Under the pieces are notes generated by a model. That model was not told the DNA's origin and ran no database searches. It was given only the letters and a program-made list of their open reading frames with translations. A program made the position numbers and the translations under genes. Shown one piece after another: positions 32,741 through 42,281 of a stretch of DNA of 64,000 nucleotides; positions within the stretch are counted from its first letter, which is position 1; the number at the start of each line of letters is the position of its first letter. The DNA is from JAFGBM01 sp964610155 (GTDB lineage: Bacteria; Actinomycetota; Actinomycetes; Actinomycetales; Demequinaceae), in the NCBI GenBank assembly GCA_964610155.1, contig CAZSUY010000009.1, forward strand, positions 41,866 to 105,865, written 5' to 3'.

Positions 32741-34144
32741 ATGGCCAAGCCCAACCACAAAGCCACACGCATGCTCGGCTTGTCGGTCCCCTTCGCGGTC
32801 CGCATCGTTCTTGAAACGCTCGGTGTCGCGGTGGTCGCCATCGCCGTCGGCTTCGTCGTCCATGCGGGTTTTCTTGGCTCTCCCGCCGGGCCTGAACCCA
32901 CCCCGTCCCCCTCCTTCGTGCTCACCCCAGCTTCTCCGGAGCCTTCCTACACGCCCGAACCCGAAGGCCCCGTCACCTTCACCCTCATCGCCGGCGGGGA
33001 CGTCCTCCCCCACCAGTCCGTCGTTGACTCCGCAACCAGATCGGGGACCTTCGATTTCAGACCCCTGTGGGGCGCCCTGGATCCCTGGATCTCAGGTGCC
33101 GACCTCGCCATCTGCAACATGGAGACTCCTGTGGCGCCGGCCGGTACGAAGACGAGCGGATTCCCTCGTTTCGGGGCCCCCAAGGAAATGGTGGCCGCGC
33201 TGGATGACCAGGGGTGGGACGGATGTTCGACTGCCACCAACCATGCGGTCGACCGGGGATGGGACGGGGTCGTCACCACACTCGATACCTTCGATGAGGA
33301 GTGGCTCGGAGCAGTAGGAACGGCGCGGAGCGCGGAAGAGGCGGCCTCCCCCCAGTACTACGACGTCAGGACGGGGACGCGAGTCATCAGGGTGGCTCAC
33401 ATCGCCTACTCCTACAGCACCAATGGCCTTCCTATCCCCTCCGGAAAACCCTGGTCCGTCAATACCTTCAATTCCGGTGCTGCGGATGCCACCCCCATTC
33501 TCGCCGCTGCTCAGGCTGCCCGCGACGCCGGTGCGGACGTAGTGGTGGCGACCGTCCACTGTTGCGTCGAGTACCAGACCGCTCCAACCACTTCCCAGGT
33601 CGCTGTGGCGCAGAAAATCGCCGACTCTGGCCTTGTCGACCTCTACATCGGGCACCACGCCCACGTCCCCCAACCGATCGAACTCCTGCCGGGAGGTCCC
33701 AACGGCGACGGGATGTGGGTCGCCTACGGTTTGGGCAACTACATCTCCAACCAGGACACGGCCTTCGGCCTGCCGGCAGCGACGACGAGTGGGGAGCTCC
33801 TCACGGCCACCTTCACGGTCAACCTCGATGGCACGGTCCATACCGGCGTCGAGTGGACCGCCATTACCGTGGATCGGAAGAGCTCCCACACAATGCATGT
33901 GCTCAGCGAGATTCCCCAAGGGGTAGGCACCCTTTCCGCTGCCGAGGTTGCGGCGCGGTACAAGCGAGTCAGGGATGCCGTTGGAACCCAAGCCCCCGAG
34001 CGGCTGACCCCGCCCGAGCAACTTGCCGACAATGCGTACGTGATACACCGGGCTCCTTGGATACCCACACCGGGGCACACCTACAGCGATGTCCCGTCCT
34101 GGGACCTTTCCGGGGCGATCGACGGCCCATCATCGTCTGAGTAG
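32741..34144 (+). CDS. CapA-family metallophosphatase-like membrane-anchored protein
   Basis: This 467-residue protein has a membrane anchor (about 15-45), a Pro/Ser/Thr-rich linker (about 48-76), and a CapA domain of the calcineurin-like fold with GGDVLPH (85-91), NMET (126-129), TNH (166-168) and GHHAHVPQ further on. CapA is linked to poly-gamma-glutamate capsule synthesis in Bacillus, but no capB or capC genes lie nearby, so a capsule role is not supported here. The start follows the leaderless signature. The last 64 bases overlap the convergent GGDEF-EAL gene. Confidence 0.85.
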   Translation: MAKPNHKATRMLGLSVPFAVRIVLETLGVAVVAIAVGFVVHAGFLGSPAGPEPTPSPSFVLTPASPEPSYTPEPEGPVTFTLIAGGDVLPHQSVVDSATRSGTFDFRPLWGALDPWISGADLAICNMETPVAPAGTKTSGFPRFGAPKEMVAALDDQGWDGCSTATNHAVDRGWDGVVTTLDTFDEEWLGAVGTARSAEEAASPQYYDVRTGTRVIRVAHIAYSYSTNGLPIPSGKPWSVNTFNSGAADATPILAAAQAARDAGADVVVATVHCCVEYQTAPTTSQVAVAQKIADSGLVDLYIGHHAHVPQPIELLPGGPNGDGMWVAYGLGNYISNQDTAFGLPAATTSGELLTATFTVNLDGTVHTGVEWTAITVDRKSSHTMHVLSEIPQGVGTLSAAEVAARYKRVRDAVGTQAPERLTPPEQLADNAYVIHRAPWIPTPGHTYSDVPSWDLSGAIDGPSSSE

Positions 34145-36378
34145 GGTTGGGGCTCGATGTAGCTCTCGGTATAGGTGATCGACTGATCCTTCACCACGTT
34201 TCCGGGTTGCGCGACACCGAAGAGCCACCCCTGGCCATACCGCCAACCACAGGACATCAGGAATCCCGCCTGAGCCTCCGTTTCTATCCCCTCCGCGATC
34301 GTCGCCAGCCCTAATTCGAGTGCTAGCGCTCCGAGCGCCCGCGACACCCTGGCCCCCGCCGGATCCTCGGGTATCCCTGCCGTGAAGGACATGTCGAGCT
34401 TCACCCCCGAGACGGGGAGGTCTCGAAGGTACGACAGCGGGGAGGCCCCGGTCCCGAAGTCATCGAGCAGGATGGGGATGCCCGCATTCCTCAGTTCCGT
34501 AAGTTCATGTCGAATCCGGGTGTTGGGCGCGACGAGCGAAGCCTCGGTCAACTCGATGACAATCCGTTGTGGGGAGAGATGGTGCCGGGCGATGCTCGTC
34601 AGGACCCGATCGGCGAACGAGGAATCCCCCAATTGGTCGGCCGAGACGTTGAGGGACACCCAAATGGGAGCCTCTCGATTGGCTGCTAGGAACTCTGTTG
34701 CCTGATCGACCAACAACGCGCCGAGAGCGATGCTGAGCGCCCGGTCATCGAGGGTCGGAAGAAACACCCCGGGCAGGAGCATCCCACGGGTCGGGTGCTG
34801 CCATCGGACGAGGGCCTCATAACCGACAACGGTCCTGCTCTCCAGCTCAATGACCGGCTGGTAGTGAAGGATCAGGTCACCGCGTTCAACGGCCCGCCTG
34901 AGTTCAGTGCCTAACGCCCCGTGGGTATCGTCACCAGATCGCATCGACGTGATATACAACTCTGTTCGACCCTTGCCCGCCCCCTTTGCCCGATACATGG
35001 CGGCGTCCGCGGCTTCCACTATGCCCATCTCGCTCTCGGACAGGATATCGGCAGAGGCGACCGCGATGCCGATCGAGGAGTGAAGGATGATGCGGTGGCG
35101 TCTGATCTGGACTGGGGTCCGCAGTTTCTCGTGGATGGAGGAGGCGGTATCGAACGCCACCCGACCGACATCGGCATCGGCCTCGACAAGTACGATGGCG
35201 AACTCGTCACCACCGAGCCGGGCGACCGTCCCCTTCGATCCGACGGCCTGCCGCAGCACACCCGCGAGATGGAGGAGGGCAAGGTCCCCCATCGCGTGTC
35301 CAAACCGATCGTTGAGTCCCTTGAACCCATCTAGGTCGACGACGAGGACGGCGACCCTTCCGATGGCAGTCGGCGAAGCGATGGCCTTTCGAAGTTCCTC
35401 ATAGAAGAGGGTCCGGTTGGCGAGTTGGGTCAAGGGATCGCGTTCCGCACGATGCTCCAGGTTCTCCTTGCGGATTCGCTCTTCGTTCGTTTCCCTCAGA
35501 TGGATGATGTAGTGGTCCGGCGCACCTCCAGGGTGTCGAACCAGCCCGACATCGAGCACCCCCCAGATCGTTCCTCCGTCCGACTTGACAAACCGCTTCT
35601 CGATGCTGAAGCAGCTGATCTTCCCGTCATAGAGTTCCTGTGTCTGCGGGGCCTCCTTCCCCACATCCTCCCTGTGAGAGATCGACCCAAGAGGTGCCCC
35701 TCGGAGCGAAGTAGCCGTTGTCCCGAGGATGCCCGCGAAGGCTCTGTTTGCCTCCATGAGGCGCCACTCGAGGTCGACGAGGGCGAGGCCGATCGGTGCG
35801 CTTTCGACAGCGCGCCGGAAAAGGGCGTCCGTCCGATGCGAGGCGTCGGAGGCTTCCTTCGTCCCCGTCGAATCCGCGAGGATCGAGACGTTTACCGGAT
35901 CCCCTAGTTGGTTCCCGGCCTCGCACGGGGTGACCTGGATCCATCGGACGTCATCTGTCCCCCTCCGACCTGGGACGCCGATGATTCGAGGCTCGTTCGC
36001 ATTCCCGTATCGGGCGGAGAAGACCTCCTGCAGGTTGACCGGATGCATAAGCGGATTTATCGCCCGCAGGGGGAGTCGGGAGATGGGACGGCCGAGGGCG
36101 TGTTCCCGTTCGACTCCTAGGATGACCGCCGCGGAATCCGACATGAGGAGGATCTCCCCAGACGGCGCGGTGACAATAGCCCCCTCACGGAGTATCCCCA
36201 AGAGGCTGGTCATCTGTTCGCGCAGGGCCTCCTCCCTGGCCATGGCCTCGGATTCAGCCGCCCTGGCCTTGCCCGCCCCAGAGATGCTGGCGAGTCCGAT
36301 GACGGTCATTACGAGAAGGAGCGCACTGATGACGATGAGGAACGCCGGGGAGCCTACTACCCCTGTGAGTCCGTCCAT
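34081..36378 (-). CDS. PAS-GGDEF-EAL cyclic-di-GMP signalling protein
   Basis: This 765-residue protein has one membrane segment (about 11-33), two PAS-like sensor regions (about 55-150 and 175-300), a GGDEF diguanylate cyclase domain with intact RLGGDEF, and an EAL phosphodiesterase domain with YEALVRW, NVSADQL, ELTE, DDFGTG, KLDMSF and EGIET. Both catalytic sites look complete, so net activity on cyclic-di-GMP cannot be predicted. The PAS ligand is unknown. Its start lies within the last 22 bases of ftsK on the same strand, and its 3' end overlaps the CapA-like gene. Confidence 0.92.
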   Translation of the reverse strand: MDGLTGVVGSPAFLIVISALLLVMTVIGLASISGAGKARAAESEAMAREEALREQMTSLLGILREGAIVTAPSGEILLMSDSAAVILGVEREHALGRPISRLPLRAINPLMHPVNLQEVFSARYGNANEPRIIGVPGRRGTDDVRWIQVTPCEAGNQLGDPVNVSILADSTGTKEASDASHRTDALFRRAVESAPIGLALVDLEWRLMEANRAFAGILGTTATSLRGAPLGSISHREDVGKEAPQTQELYDGKISCFSIEKRFVKSDGGTIWGVLDVGLVRHPGGAPDHYIIHLRETNEERIRKENLEHRAERDPLTQLANRTLFYEELRKAIASPTAIGRVAVLVVDLDGFKGLNDRFGHAMGDLALLHLAGVLRQAVGSKGTVARLGGDEFAIVLVEADADVGRVAFDTASSIHEKLRTPVQIRRHRIILHSSIGIAVASADILSESEMGIVEAADAAMYRAKGAGKGRTELYITSMRSGDDTHGALGTELRRAVERGDLILHYQPVIELESRTVVGYEALVRWQHPTRGMLLPGVFLPTLDDRALSIALGALLVDQATEFLAANREAPIWVSLNVSADQLGDSSFADRVLTSIARHHLSPQRIVIELTEASLVAPNTRIRHELTELRNAGIPILLDDFGTGASPLSYLRDLPVSGVKLDMSFTAGIPEDPAGARVSRALGALALELGLATIAEGIETEAQAGFLMSCGWRYGQGWLFGVAQPGNVVKDQSITYTESYIEPQPYSDDDGPSIAPERSQDGTSL

Positions 36379-38918
36379 TCCGCGTCTCCGTTGAGCGGCG
36401 CCTCTCCGTCGTGGCGAGGCGAGGCCGCCTCACCTCCGAGGATAGCGAGAGTGGAGGCCAGCCGGTCGGCCGGAACCCGGACCTCCCTCGGCTTTGAGCC
36501 GATGGACGGCCCCACGATTCCCCTGGTTTCGAGGTGGTCCATGATCCTTCCCGCTCGGGCAAATCCCACCCTGAGCTTCCTTTGGAGCATGGAGGTGGAT
36601 CCCAACTGGGTTGTGATGACCAACCGGGCGGCCTCGAGTACGTCGTCGAGGTCCTCGCCGATTTCCTGGGTTGCCGGGCGCCCCTTGGTCTTCTTGATGA
36701 CATCGGCCCGGTACGCCGGACCGCCCTGGGCTTTGGCGTGCTCGACGATCTTGTGGATTTCGGATTCATCGACCCACGAGCCCTGGACGCGGACCGCCCG
36801 CGACTCCCCCATGGGCACGAACAGGGCATCCCCCTGGCCGACGAGCTTCTCGGCCCCGGCCTGGTCGAGTACGACGCGGGAGTCCGCGAGGGAGGCCGTC
36901 TCGAAGGCCAGCCTTGAGGGGATGTTGGCCTTGATGGTCCCGGTGACGATGTCGACCGAGGGCCGCTGGGTGGCTAGTACCAGATGGATCCCTGCGGCCC
37001 GTGCCAACTGGGTGATGCGCTGGATGGCGTCGTCGACCTCTCGGGGTGCGACGATCATGAGGTCCGCGAGCTCGTCGACGATTACGAGGAGGTAGGGGAG
37101 GGTCTTCAGAGCAGGCTCCCCCTGGGGCGCGGAGACCTTCCCGCTTCGAACGGCCTTGTTGAAGTCGTCGAGATGCTTGAACCCATGGCGGGAGAGTTCC
37201 GCGTACCGAAGCTCCATCTCCTCCACCACCCATTCGAGGGCCTGGGAGGCCTCCTTGGGGTCGGTGATGATCGGGGTGATGAGGTGGGGGATTCCCTCGA
37301 AGGCCTGGAGCTCGATGCGTTTGGGGTCGATGAGCACCAAGCGGACCTCGGTCGGGGTGGCGCGCATCAGGATCGAGATGATCATCGCGCTGATGAAGGA
37401 GGACTTCCCCGAGCCCGTGGCACCCGCAACCAGGAGGTGGGGCATCTTGGAGAGGTTCGCCAGCACATATCCGCCCTCGACGTCCTTCCCGACCCCGATG
37501 GTCAGGGGATGGTCGGCCTTGCGGGCGAGCGGCGACCGGAAGACATCCCCGAGCGAGACCGTCTCCCTGTCGGCGTTCGGAATCTCGATTCCGATGGCAC
37601 TCTTGCCGGGAATCGGGGAGAGAATGCGAATGTCGGGGCTCGCGACGGCGTAGGCGATGTTCTTGGTCAGTTGGGTGATCTTCTCCACCTTGACGCCGGA
37701 GGTGAGCTCAATCTCGTACCGGGTGACCGTCGGCCCCCTCATGAAGCCGGTGATCTTTGCGTCTACCTCGAACTGCTTGAAGACATCGGCGAGGGCCGAA
37801 ACGGTTTTTTCGTTCGCGGCCGAGTGGGCCTTGTGTGGGACACCCTTCTTGAGGAGGTCGAGGCTCGGGAGGGTGTACGGCCCGGTCGGTGCGGGGGCAC
37901 TCGGTTGAGAGCCTGCCTTCGAGCCAACCGGGGACAGAATCTCGGTGGCTTCGGGGTCGACCCCTGCCGCGACGCCGGCACCCTCCATCTCGGGAAAGAG
38001 ACTGGACCGGGCTGGCGAGGCAGCCCCGTCGGGGTGGACAATCCCGTCGTACTCCTCGCGGAGGCCGGCGCTGGCGTAGGCCTCGTCCCCAGCGTATTCC
38101 TTGAGCCGGGCCTTCTCTCCAACTCGTTCGTGGCGGGGCTTCCCGCGCCCCCAGCCGAACCATCCGCGCTGAGAAATTGAAGTCTTCGTCTCAAGAGTCT
38201 TGTGCTCCGGCAACTCGAGTTCGCCCTCGGGCTTGTCGTGTGTGAAGAGACCCTTGAAGCGAGGCCAGGCATCCCGGATGGCCGTACGAGTGGCGATGAG
38301 CAGCCCAGAGACGATGATGAGGGAAAGGAAGACTATGGCGAAGGGAGAGGTGACGAGCCGGGCCATTCCCCCGCCGATGATGAATCCCAGGATGCCGCCG
38401 GCTTCCTGGACGCCCTCGAGCCCGTCGTCGGGGTTGGGCTGACCGACCGCGATGTGCACGATGCCCGACCATGCCCAAACCATGAGGAAGACGCCGAAGG
38501 CGATCCCCATTGTCTGCTCCGGGGCTTCGGGGTGCCGCAGCATCCGGATAGTCAGGAGGACGAGGAAGACGGGGAGGGCGTAGGCCGCGAGGCCGAAGGT
38601 GCCAGCGACGAGCCAATGGACGAAGTCGCCGACGGCGCTCTCCCACCCGAACCATTCGCGCGCCGCCACCAGGCTCGCGAGAAACAGCCACATGAGCGCG
38701 GCGACGCTCTGGCGGACGGAGGGGTCGACGCCCCGGACCCCGTCGCCGACCTTTCGCGCTCCCCCGCCCATGAGCCTGGACATCCCGATGCCAACGCCCC
38801 GAACGGCACGGAGCGGCCAGGGGGCGCGCTTCTTGCGCGTGCGCGACCTGGAGCGAGAGGCCGAGGCGCGCGACCTCGAGGGGGCGCTTCTCGAGCGGGA
38901 GGACTGACGTTGAGCCAT
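36357..38918 (-). CDS. ftsK: DNA translocase FtsK
   Basis: FtsK pumps chromosome ends through the closing septum. The 853-residue protein has a basic Ser/Arg-repeat N-terminus (1-35), several membrane helices (about 70-190), a linker, a RecA-like motor with Walker A GATGSGKSS and DPKRIEL, and a C-terminal winged-helix gamma domain (LGSTSMLQRKLRVGFARAGR) that recognises KOPS sites. The start is the ATG at 38918; the frame upstream to 39146 has no family similarity. TAGCGT ends eight bases before the ATG. It overlaps the GGDEF-EAL gene by 22 bases. Confidence 0.95.
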   Translation of the reverse strand: MAQRQSSRSRSAPSRSRASASRSRSRTRKKRAPWPLRAVRGVGIGMSRLMGGGARKVGDGVRGVDPSVRQSVAALMWLFLASLVAAREWFGWESAVGDFVHWLVAGTFGLAAYALPVFLVLLTIRMLRHPEAPEQTMGIAFGVFLMVWAWSGIVHIAVGQPNPDDGLEGVQEAGGILGFIIGGGMARLVTSPFAIVFLSLIIVSGLLIATRTAIRDAWPRFKGLFTHDKPEGELELPEHKTLETKTSISQRGWFGWGRGKPRHERVGEKARLKEYAGDEAYASAGLREEYDGIVHPDGAASPARSSLFPEMEGAGVAAGVDPEATEILSPVGSKAGSQPSAPAPTGPYTLPSLDLLKKGVPHKAHSAANEKTVSALADVFKQFEVDAKITGFMRGPTVTRYEIELTSGVKVEKITQLTKNIAYAVASPDIRILSPIPGKSAIGIEIPNADRETVSLGDVFRSPLARKADHPLTIGVGKDVEGGYVLANLSKMPHLLVAGATGSGKSSFISAMIISILMRATPTEVRLVLIDPKRIELQAFEGIPHLITPIITDPKEASQALEWVVEEMELRYAELSRHGFKHLDDFNKAVRSGKVSAPQGEPALKTLPYLLVIVDELADLMIVAPREVDDAIQRITQLARAAGIHLVLATQRPSVDIVTGTIKANIPSRLAFETASLADSRVVLDQAGAEKLVGQGDALFVPMGESRAVRVQGSWVDESEIHKIVEHAKAQGGPAYRADVIKKTKGRPATQEIGEDLDDVLEAARLVITTQLGSTSMLQRKLRVGFARAGRIMDHLETRGIVGPSIGSKPREVRVPADRLASTLAILGGEAASPRHDGEAPLNGDAEWTDSQG

Positions 38919-38965
38919 GATCCGCCACGCTACCTTGGCTCGGCCATACCGGCCGACAGGCACCC

Positions 38966-38988
38966 CGGTTCGCGAGATATGCGAACCG
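38966..38988. repeat. Perfect 8-bp inverted repeat upstream of ftsK
   Basis: CGGTTCGC and GCGAACCG flank a 7-base AT-rich centre (GAGATAT). It lies about 48 bases before the ftsK ATG. There is no U-tract on either strand, so it looks more like an operator or processing hairpin than a terminator. Confidence 0.5.
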
Positions 38989-39060
38989 ACACCTGGGACG
39001 CTCACTAGCCGGAGCCGCGAACCCTCACGAGCTGGGACTCTGAACCCCGACGGACCAGGA

Positions 39061-39633
39061 CTACGCCTCGACGGGTGTAACAGACACTTCCCGAGCGATA
39101 CAGCGCCGACGCAGTAGGAAGGCCGCGACCAGGGGTGCCAAACCAACCGCCACCATCACCATCGAACCGACTGGTGCCTGCAGCGGTTCATAGTAATACG
39201 GGATGTGCACGTCCGCATCGAGGAGCGCGTGCCACTCCGCCCAGTTCTGGACGTGCAAGACGGCCGCGAAGACCGACATGGCGAGCACCCCAGCGGACCA
39301 GACCCAAAAACCCCTGCCCATGGCGAGGCGCCAGCGGCCTCTTGCCTCGACATTCCGACGCGCGCCAGCGGTGAGCGTGAAGACAACCACGAGGCAGGTG
39401 ACCAGAACCGCGAACGCCGTAATCTCGATCGCGGCCCCATACAGCCAATCGACCAAGCGCCATGGAGGTGCGGGGTCGCCACCAGACAGTGTCGGGTCGT
39501 CGCGCGGAACCCGATAGGCCCAACCGGTCTGGGAAGGGGCCCAGAACAGGCCCGCCGCGACCACGATCCCCGGGATCGATGCAGCGGCAAGGACAATCAG
39601 CGCGCCAGCGATTCTTCCGATGGCCGCCGACAT
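39061..39633 (-). CDS. Conserved-looking four-helix membrane protein, unknown function
   Basis: I do not recognise a family. The 190-residue product has four hydrophobic segments (about 7-29, 68-90, 107-127 and 152-174) separated by short polar loops, one rich in Trp and Tyr. The ATG at 39633 lies two bases after the rnj stop, so it is probably translated with RNase J. A longer open frame to 39987 lies in the rnj gene and is not used. A further 142 bases with an inverted repeat separate it from ftsK. Confidence 0.7.
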   Translation of the reverse strand: MSAAIGRIAGALIVLAAASIPGIVVAAGLFWAPSQTGWAYRVPRDDPTLSGGDPAPPWRLVDWLYGAAIEITAFAVLVTCLVVVFTLTAGARRNVEARGRWRLAMGRGFWVWSAGVLAMSVFAAVLHVQNWAEWHALLDADVHIPYYYEPLQAPVGSMVMVAVGLAPLVAAFLLRRRCIAREVSVTPVEA

Positions 39634-39635
39634 GC

Positions 39636-41318
39636 CTACGCCTCGACGACGACCGGGATGATCATTGGGCGGCGGCGCAGCTTGATCCCGACCCAGTGGC
39701 CGAGAGTCCGGCGCATCACCTGCTGAAGCTGCTGCGCGTCGACGGCGCCCTTGGCCGTGGCCTCCTCGATGGCCCGGGTGATCTCGGGCACGATCGCGTC
39801 GAACACGCTGTCGTCTTCCGCGACCCCGCGGGCGTGGATCGTCGGGCCATTCACCACCTTGCCCGTCGTCGAATCGACCACGGCGAACACGGAGACGAAA
39901 CCCTCCTCCGCAAGGATCAATCGATCCTTGAGCTCCGCGTCGGTCAACTCCCCGATGCTCGCCCCGTCGACATAGACGAAGTGGCACGGAACCTCCCCCA
40001 CGATTTTCGCCACCCCTTTGCTGAGGTCGATGACGACCCCGTCGTCGGCCAGCATGACGCGCTCCGGGGCGACCCCCGTCTCAACCGCAAGCCTCCCGTT
40101 CGCCATCATGTGGCGCGACTCTCCGTGGATGGGCATGACGTTCTTGGGGCGGATGACGTTGTAGCAGTAGATGAGCTCGCCCGCGCTGGCGTGTCCGGAT
40201 GCGTGGACCCGATCCGTCCCCTGGTGCACCACCTTCGCCCCCAGCCTCGTCAGGCCATTGACTACGCGGAATACCGCGTTCTCATTGCCGGGGATGAGGG
40301 ACGAGGCCAGGATGACCAAATCCCCCGGTCCCGCCGTGACCTTGTAGTCGCGGTTGGCGATACGGCTGAGGGCTGCCATAGGCTCCCCCTGCGAGCCCGT
40401 GCACATGAAGACGACCTTGTCCCTGGGGAGGTCGTCCGCGGCCTTGGCGTCGACGAGGACCCCGTCCGGGATATTGAGGAACCCCAACTCAACGGCGATC
40501 CCCATGTTCCTGATCATCGACTTTCCGGCGAAGGCAATCCTCTTGCCGTGAGCCACGGTGGCGTCGACCACCTGCTGCACCCGGTGGACGTGGCTGGCGA
40601 ATGACGCGACGATGATCCGGCCCTCGCACTGGGAGAAGAGCCGATCCAGGGTGACGCCGATCTCCTTCTCCGGCATCGTGAACCCGGGGACGGTGGCACA
40701 CGTCGAATCAACCATGAAAAGGTCGACGCCCTCCTCGCCGAACTTGCCGAAGGACCGAAGGTCGGTGATGCGCCCATCGAGGGGAAGCTGCTCCATCTTG
40801 AAGTCCCCCGTGTGAAGGATGCTTCCTGCGGGGGTGCGGATGAACACGGCCAGGGCGTCGGGGATGGAGTGGGTCACGGCCACGAACTCGAGGTCGAAAT
40901 CCCCGACCTTGGTCCGGCTGCCCTCCGCCACCTCCGTCGTCACCGGGGTGACCCGCGCCGACCTGAGCTTGGGTTCAAGGAAAGCGAGGGTCAGACGGGA
41001 GCCGATTATGGGGATGTCCTGACGCATCCGGAGGAGATAGGGGACGGCTCCGATGTGGTCCTCGTGCCCGTGGGTGAGGACGAGGGCCTCGACGTCGTCG
41101 AGCCGATCCTTGATGTAGCCGAAGTCGGGGAGGATGAGGTCGACGCCGGGCTGGGTCTCCTCGGGAAAGAGCACTCCGCAGTCGATGATGAGGAGCCGGC
41201 CCTCGTGCTCGAAGACCGTCATGTTCCGCCCGATCTCCCCGAGCCCGCCCAGGGGAACGATGCGGAGGGCCTTCGGGTCGACGGGGAGTGGGGGGCCTAA
41301 CTCGGGATGGAAATGCAC
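39636..41318 (-). CDS. rnj: Ribonuclease J
   Basis: RNase J is a metallo-beta-lactamase/beta-CASP ribonuclease with 5'-3' exo- and endonuclease activity in mRNA decay and rRNA maturation. The 560-residue protein has the zinc motif HGHEDH at 83-88, further metal ligands in HTGDFKM, the beta-CASP core and the C-terminal segment LKDRLILAEEGFV. It starts at a GTG overlapping the dapA stop by one base. Its place after dapA is conserved in actinobacteria. Confidence 0.95.
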   Translation of the reverse strand: MHFHPELGPPLPVDPKALRIVPLGGLGEIGRNMTVFEHEGRLLIIDCGVLFPEETQPGVDLILPDFGYIKDRLDDVEALVLTHGHEDHIGAVPYLLRMRQDIPIIGSRLTLAFLEPKLRSARVTPVTTEVAEGSRTKVGDFDLEFVAVTHSIPDALAVFIRTPAGSILHTGDFKMEQLPLDGRITDLRSFGKFGEEGVDLFMVDSTCATVPGFTMPEKEIGVTLDRLFSQCEGRIIVASFASHVHRVQQVVDATVAHGKRIAFAGKSMIRNMGIAVELGFLNIPDGVLVDAKAADDLPRDKVVFMCTGSQGEPMAALSRIANRDYKVTAGPGDLVILASSLIPGNENAVFRVVNGLTRLGAKVVHQGTDRVHASGHASAGELIYCYNVIRPKNVMPIHGESRHMMANGRLAVETGVAPERVMLADDGVVIDLSKGVAKIVGEVPCHFVYVDGASIGELTDAELKDRLILAEEGFVSVFAVVDSTTGKVVNGPTIHARGVAEDDSVFDAIVPEITRAIEEATAKGAVDAQQLQQVMRRTLGHWVGIKLRRRPMIIPVVVEA

Positions 41319-42220
41319 TACTTCACCCCTGCGGCCGCGAGGGCGGCGCGGAGAGCCTCGTTTTCTTCATCGTCGAGTGGAACGTGGGGGAGCCGCATGG
41401 CCCTTGAGGGGATCACGCCGAGAATCTGCATCGCGGCCTTGGCTGTGACCGCGCCGAGGCCGGTCCCCATGAGCGCGCTGATGGCTGGATCTGCCTCCTT
41501 CTGGGCTTGGCGCGCCCCCTCGATGTCGCCCGCGTCGTACGCCGCGACCATTCGGGCGATGGCTGGCCCGACCACGTGGGACGCCACGCTCACGACGCCC
41601 ACCGCTCCCGCCAAGAGGAATTCGAGGTTGAGGGGGTCGTCACCCGAATACCATGCCATGCCCGTGCGAGCGATAGATTCCTTCGCCGCGGCCACGTCCC
41701 CCGTCGCGTCCTTGATGGCGACGATCGTGTCCACCTGCGCGAGGGCATCGAGGGTCGTCGGTGCCAGGCGGATGCCTACCCTACCCGGAATGTCATACAC
41801 CATGATGGGCAGGTCGGTGGACCCCGCGATCGCCTGAAAGTGGGCGATGACCCCGCGTTGGGAAGGCTTGGAATAGTACGGGACGACGGACAGGAGCCCA
41901 TCGGCCCCGGCCTCGGCGGCCTGCTCGGCCATCCGGGCGGCGTGGATCGTGTCGTTGGAACTGGCCCCCGCAACGACCGTCACACGGCTCCCAACGGCCT
42001 CCCGCACGACCCGGATGAGCTCAATCTTCTCCGGGGAGTGGGTCGTCGGGGACTCCCCCGTTGTCCCTGAGACGACGATCCCATCGCTCCCGTGGTCGAC
42101 TAGATACCTTGCGAGTCGTCCAACCGAGGCATAGTCGATCTCGCCGTCGTCGGACATCGGCGTCACCGTGGCGGTGAGCACGGTGCCAAATGGCCGGAAG
42201 GGTTGAATCTGCTGAACCAT
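41318..42220 (-). CDS. dapA: 4-hydroxy-tetrahydrodipicolinate synthase DapA
   Basis: DapA condenses pyruvate with aspartate semialdehyde, committing carbon to lysine and meso-DAP. The 300-residue TIM barrel has GTTGE (52-56), Tyr142 in YDIPGR, and the Schiff-base lysine K170 in VAIKDATGD. The ATG follows TAGGTT-N6, implying a leaderless transcript; a 61-base gap separates it from thyX. Together with dapB and dapF it supplies MurE. Confidence 0.96.
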   Translation of the reverse strand: MVQQIQPFRPFGTVLTATVTPMSDDGEIDYASVGRLARYLVDHGSDGIVVSGTTGESPTTHSPEKIELIRVVREAVGSRVTVVAGASSNDTIHAARMAEQAAEAGADGLLSVVPYYSKPSQRGVIAHFQAIAGSTDLPIMVYDIPGRVGIRLAPTTLDALAQVDTIVAIKDATGDVAAAKESIARTGMAWYSGDDPLNLEFLLAGAVGVVSVASHVVGPAIARMVAAYDAGDIEGARQAQKEADPAISALMGTGLGAVTAKAAMQILGVIPSRAMRLPHVPLDDEENEALRAALAAAGVK

Positions 42221-42226
42221 GGGACA

Positions 42227-42232
42227 AACCTA
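42227..42232 (-). promoter_or_regulatory. dapA: Leaderless-type -10 (TAGGTT) of dapA
   Basis: On the minus strand TAGGTT is followed by exactly six bases and then the dapA ATG. No ribosome site is present. Confidence 0.55.
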
Positions 42233-42281
42233 CCGCGACTCGGCCTTCCCGGACGATACCCCAATCCGCCCGATGATCTCG

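Noticed and set aside
32741..34144. Capsule synthesis locus based on the CapA-like protein
   Set aside because: No capB, capC or other capsule genes are present in the flanks, and single CapA-like proteins are common without capsules.
36984..38180. 398-codon plus-strand open frame opposite ftsK
   Set aside because: It is an antisense shadow of the FtsK motor and linker, with no initiation signal or family motif.
38966..38988. Rho-independent terminator between the membrane protein gene and ftsK
   Set aside because: The hairpin is perfect but neither strand has a following U-tract.
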